This document shows, piece by piece, positions 29,918-32,511 of a stretch of DNA of 32,511 nt; the stretch's first letter is position 1, and the number at the start of each line of letters is the position of its first letter. The notes under the pieces were generated by a model. That model did not search any database, was not told where the DNA came from, and saw only the letters and a program-made list of their open reading frames with translations. The position numbers and the translations under genes are program-made. The DNA is from JBGQBN01 sp041494805 (GTDB taxonomy: Bacteria; Acidobacteriota; Terriglobia; Terriglobales; Acidobacteriaceae): NCBI GenBank assembly GCA_041494805.1, contig JBGQBN010000048.1, positions 1 to 32,511 of the forward strand, in the 5' to 3' direction.

Positions 29918-30964
29918 CTAGCCGCTTGAACCCAGCTTCTCCTTCAAGTCCGCCGCGATCTGCCTGCCATGGAAGCGGCCGTTCTCGATGAAGATCTCGT
30001 TGGTCCGTGATCCAGCCACGATGACTCCGCCCACATAAATACCGGGCACGTTGCTCTCGAGCGTCACCGGATCGCATACCGGCCGGCACTGCTCGGTCGA
30101 GAGCTCGATGCCCAGGGCGCGCAGGAAGTCGTAGTCGGGATGGTAGCCAATCAAGGCGAACACGAAGTCGTTCTCCAAACGAACCGGACCATCCAGGGTA
30201 TCCAACACTACGTGGTTATTCCGGATCTCACGCACCCTGCTGCTGAAATAGGCGGAGATTTCCCCATTCTTGATGCGATTCTCGATGTCCGGACGCACCC
30301 AGTACTTGATGTGATCGTGCAAATGAGCGTGCCGGTGCACCAGGGTCACCCGCGCGCCGTGCCGCCATAAATCGAGTGCCGCTTCCGCTGCCGAGTTCTT
30401 GCCGCCGATGATCACCACATCACTGTCATAGAAGGGATGGGGCTCGCGATAGTAGTGGAAGACCTTGGGCAGGTCTTCTCCCGGAATACCGAGCATGTTG
30501 GCCATATCGTAGTATCCGGTCGCAACCACGATCTTGCGCGCCCGGTAATCGTGAATCCCGCCGGAACGGTCGGTCGCCGTGACCCGAAAGTCTCCGTCTT
30601 CCCCGGTCACCGTTTTTACCCACTGGTACTGGTGAATGTGCAAGTTGTAATGTTCGGCGGCTTTGCGGTAATACTCCAGAGCCTCCTGGCGCGTGGGCTT
30701 CTGGTGGGCAGTGTTGAACGGAAGATCGCCAATCTCCAGCAGTTCCGGTGTGGTAAAGAAAACCATGTTCGCCGGATAGTTGTAAACGGAGTTCACCACG
30801 CAGCCCTTGTCGATGACCAGTGCCTTGAGTCCAATCTTCTGCACTTCGATGGCGCAAGCCAACCCGGTGGGTCCGGCTCCGATCATGAGCACATCGGTGG
30901 ATCCGTCCGGACGGGAGTGTGCCTGAATTCGGGTGAGCGTGTCGGGAATTAGTTCCGTGGCCAA
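29918..30964 (-). CDS. YpdA-type bacillithiol disulfide reductase-like flavoprotein
   Basis: A 348-residue FAD/NAD(P)H-binding protein of the YpdA family. The FAD motif is VLMIGAGPTGLACAIE (25-40); the family block is KGCVVNSVYNYPANM (53-67) followed by FFTTPELLEIGDLPF; the NADPH motif is VVIIGGKNSAAEAALDLW. YpdA reduces oxidised bacillithiol with NADPH in Firmicutes. As I recall, staphylococcal YpdA uses Cys14 in GGGPCG; here that position is Thr (T33), with C37 and C55 nearby. The TTG start at 30962-30964 has AGGAAAAG a few bases upstream. A -10 (TGC TAGAAT on the minus strand, 31046-31051) predicts a leader of about 75 nt. Confidence 0.88.
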   Translation of the reverse strand: MATELIPDTLTRIQAHSRPDGSTDVLMIGAGPTGLACAIEVQKIGLKALVIDKGCVVNSVYNYPANMVFFTTPELLEIGDLPFNTAHQKPTRQEALEYYRKAAEHYNLHIHQYQWVKTVTGEDGDFRVTATDRSGGIHDYRARKIVVATGYYDMANMLGIPGEDLPKVFHYYREPHPFYDSDVVIIGGKNSAAEAALDLWRHGARVTLVHRHAHLHDHIKYWVRPDIENRIKNGEISAYFSSRVREIRNNHVVLDTLDGPVRLENDFVFALIGYHPDYDFLRALGIELSTEQCRPVCDPVTLESNVPGIYVGGVIVAGSRTNEIFIENGRFHGRQIAADLKEKLGSSG

Positions 30965-31045
30965 TCAATCTTTTCCTGGGTCTGGAGACTGCAGCGCTTA
31001 CGGACAACTGCGCAAGGCTGAGTCTTTTCTCGCCTGAGGGAGTTG

Positions 31046-31054
31046 ATTCTAGCA
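31046..31054 (-). promoter_or_regulatory. Extended -10 of the YpdA-like gene
   Basis: On the minus strand TGC TAGAAT (hexamer 31046-31051) lies about 80 nt upstream of the TTG start. Confidence 0.5.
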
Positions 31055-31134
31055 TGCGGGGCTTTGGGTGAATTCAAGGCCGCCGCTCCAGACTGGGTGT
31101 GGTTCTGAGATTTCCTCACCCGCTGCTTCCGTCT

Positions 31135-31163
31135 TGACGGGCGGCGGCGGCCCCCACTAGACT
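31135..31163 (+). promoter_or_regulatory. Sigma70-type promoter of the PepSY-TM gene
   Basis: TTGACG (31135-31140) and TAGACT (31158-31163) are separated by 17 nt. This is the best complete -35/-10 pair noticed in the window. The predicted start is near 31170, just before the Fur box. A second -10-like TACTAT is at 31169-31174. Confidence 0.6.
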
Positions 31164-31174
31164 TAGGATACTAT

Positions 31175-31197
31175 TTGAAAATGAAATTCATTTTCAA
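31175..31197. promoter_or_regulatory. Fur-box palindrome
   Basis: A perfect 11-bp inverted repeat (TTGAAAATGAA and TTCATTTTCAA) around one central A. Its inner 19 bp match the 9-1-9 Fur box layout (GAAAATGAA-A-TTCATTTTC against GATAATGAT-A-ATCATTATC). It lies immediately downstream of the promoter and 19 nt before the start codon, a position suited to iron-dependent repression. Confidence 0.8.
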
Positions 31198-31215
31198 TAC
31201 CAGGACCCCCGTGGC

Positions 31216-31677
31216 ATGAACCTTCGCCGACGCCCGCTTCGCGCTGTCCGCCGCCTTCATCTGTACCTCGGGCTGGCGGCTGCTTTGTATTTCATGCTGA
31301 TTGCGGCCACGGGAGTCGCCCTCAACCATCGCACAGGGCTGCGGCTCGAAGACCGCTACATCTCCCGCAGCTGGCTTCCCTCTTCCTACCGTCCCCAGGA
31401 CGGTGCGGAAGTCCGCGCTGATATCGTGGTGGATGACCTTCACTCCGGCCTCATCTTCGGACGCATCGGAGCGCCGGTGATGGATGTGGTGGCGGCGGTG
31501 TGGTTCCTGTCCCTGCTTTCGGGACTTTCGCTGGCGGCTTTGGGCCGGTCTCCGCACAATAACGGACACGAAGAGAACGGCATGGAGCGTGAGCTTATCA
31601 GAACCACTCCCCGGAAGGAGCTGCAGCGCTCCGAGCAAGCGTCTGAACCAGCAAGCCGACAGGCTGTGGGGAAATGA
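31216..31677 (+). CDS. Short PepSY-associated TM (iron-regulated membrane) protein
   Basis: A 153-residue membrane protein with helices at about 15-37 and 88-110. LRAVRRLHLYLGLAAAL (8-24), GVALNHRTGLRL (33-44) and DDLHSGLIFG (73-82) match the PepSY_TM/DUF-type membrane proteins that often accompany TonB-dependent siderophore receptors and may reduce ferric siderophores through His-ligated haem (H15, H38, H76 are candidates). It is much shorter than the ~400-residue full-length PepSY_TM proteins. The C-terminal 40 residues are charged and low in complexity. AGGA at 31202-31205 precedes the ATG, and the Fur box indicates expression when iron is scarce. Confidence 0.8.
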   Translation: MNLRRRPLRAVRRLHLYLGLAAALYFMLIAATGVALNHRTGLRLEDRYISRSWLPSSYRPQDGAEVRADIVVDDLHSGLIFGRIGAPVMDVVAAVWFLSLLSGLSLAALGRSPHNNGHEENGMERELIRTTPRKELQRSEQASEPASRQAVGK

Positions 31678-31766
31678 TTCAACCCTGCCCCGAGTGAACT
31701 ATTTGTCGAATCGCCGAAAACGCAGAGCAAATCTCATGCCCTGCACCCAAATCCAGGTAGACACGC

Positions 31767-31775
31767 TGCTATAAT
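31767..31775 (+). promoter_or_regulatory. Extended consensus -10 of fumC
   Basis: TGC TATAAT (hexamer 31770-31775) gives a predicted start near 31782 and a leader of about 37 nt. AGGAA lies shortly before the ATG at 31819. Confidence 0.65.
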
Positions 31776-31818
31776 CTCCCGTTGCCTTCATCCCTAACGC
31801 ACTGACCAGGAACACGCT

Positions 31819-32511
31819 ATGGCAACGTCCGTGGAAAAGCCGACTCGTACGCGCATCGAATCCGACAGCATGGGACAAATCGAGGTCCCGGCGAACGTCT
31901 ACTGGGGCGCGCAAACACAGCGCTCGCTCCTCCACTTCAACATTGGACGCGACACCATGCCGCCGGAGCTGATCCGCGCGTTTGGCATCCTCAAGAAGGC
32001 ATGCGCGCTGGTGAACCAGGACCTCGGCAAGCTTCCCGCCGACAAAGCCAAGCTCATCGTGCAGGCGGCCGACGAGGTCATCGCCGGCAAGCTTAACGAC
32101 CAGTTTCCCCTGCGCATCTGGCAGACCGGTAGCGGCACTCAGACCAACATGAACGTCAATGAGGTCATCTCCAACCGCGCCATCGAGCTGTCGGGCGGCG
32201 AGATGGGCTCGAAGAAGCCCATCCACCCCAATGACCACGTCAACATGTCGCAGTCGTCCAACGACACCTTCCCGGCAGCCATGCACATCGCCGCCGCAGA
32301 ACGTGTAAAGAACGCGCTGATCCCCGCCATCAAGACCGTCCGCGACGCCATCGCCGCCAAAGCAAAAGAGTTCAGCGACGTAGTAAAGATCGGCCGCACC
32401 CACCTGCAAGACGCCGTACCGCTAACCTTCGGGCAGGAGTTCGGCGGCTGGGCCAGCCTGCTGGAGCGCGACATCCATCGCCTGGAGCAGGCGCTCGACG
32501 GCCTTTACGAC
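31819..32511 (+). CDS. fumC: Class II fumarate hydratase, 5' part (cut by window end)
   Basis: The first 231 codons of FumC, which interconverts fumarate and malate in the TCA cycle. The frame is open to the last base of the window, so the C-terminal half is missing only because the window ends. Conserved blocks are MGQIEVPANVYWGAQTQRS (18-36), GSGTQTNMNVNE (104-115), NMSQSSNDTFP (142-152) and GRTHLQDAVPLTFGQE (192-207), which includes the catalytic His region. The class signature GSSxMPxKxNP would lie beyond the end. The motifs fit fumarase better than aspartase or argininosuccinate lyase. Confidence 0.93.
   Translation, partial: MATSVEKPTRTRIESDSMGQIEVPANVYWGAQTQRSLLHFNIGRDTMPPELIRAFGILKKACALVNQDLGKLPADKAKLIVQAADEVIAGKLNDQFPLRIWQTGSGTQTNMNVNEVISNRAIELSGGEMGSKKPIHPNDHVNMSQSSNDTFPAAMHIAAAERVKNALIPAIKTVRDAIAAKAKEFSDVVKIGRTHLQDAVPLTFGQEFGGWASLLERDIHRLEQALDGLYD

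Noticed and set aside
1..32511. tRNA, rRNA, riboswitch or phage genes
   Set aside because: Scanned by eye on both strands; no cloverleaf, rRNA block or recognisable aptamer or phage protein was found. A covariance search would be decisive.

Overview
This window is a chromosomal segment of a moderately G+C-rich, Gram-negative-type aerobic bacterium, most likely an acidobacterium (Acidobacteriota, Terriglobia-like). The evidence is the gene mix: bacillithiol genes (BshA, and a YpdA-type reductase), a split cytochrome b/subunit IV bc complex with a giant multihaem cytochrome c, DUF420/CtaM, and many short dyad intergenic repeats. No database was searched, so the placement is inference. No rRNA, tRNA, CRISPR array, phage or canonical insertion sequence was seen.

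Layout. (1) 1-6.0 kb: bshA (+), then a minus-strand block of TPR membrane protein, threonine synthase, long AlaX editing protein and LytS-type histidine kinase. (2) 6.1-12.2 kb: plus-strand housekeeping genes: HAD phosphatase, lytic transglycosylase, UPF0104 flippase-like protein, nrdR, a four-helix-bundle (S23/IVP) gene wrapped in repeats, NAD-type isocitrate dehydrogenase and an exported metallo-beta-lactamase-fold protein. (3) 12.3-25.1 kb: a long respiratory block: hemH; Rieske, cytochrome b, subunit IV and an eight-haem cytochrome c; a cupredoxin lipoprotein; ctaA and ctaB; an ABC transporter with a 66-residue membrane protein; and a CtaM-like DUF420 protein. Together these encode a quinol:cytochrome c reductase and the haem A/oxidase maturation machinery; oxidase subunits are not in the window. 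(4) 25.1-32.5 kb: small and mixed genes: an unknown 89-residue protein, a HEAT/lipoyl-like membrane protein, 2[4Fe-4S] ferredoxin, ssb, pterin carbinolamine dehydratase, MFS exporter, frataxin, YpdA-like reductase, a Fur-box-preceded PepSY-TM protein and the 5' part of fumC, cut by the window end.

Three themes go beyond gene content. First, the intergenic spaces hold at least eight different families of short dyad repeats, several of which overlap stop codons, a start codon or a Shine-Dalgarno site of the neighbouring genes. The clearest case is a four-helix-bundle gene flanked by the same repeat on both sides and set flush between nrdR and the isocitrate dehydrogenase gene. Second, six genes have a -10 hexamer only 5-7 nt before the start codon, which predicts leaderless mRNAs and fixes several GTG starts. 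Third, the bc complex is unusual: the Rieske protein has a duplicated N-terminal module, cytochrome b lacks the cysteine that attaches haem cn in b6f, subunit IV lacks the Glu of PEWY, and the cytochrome c carries eight CXXCH motifs and two long helical insertions.
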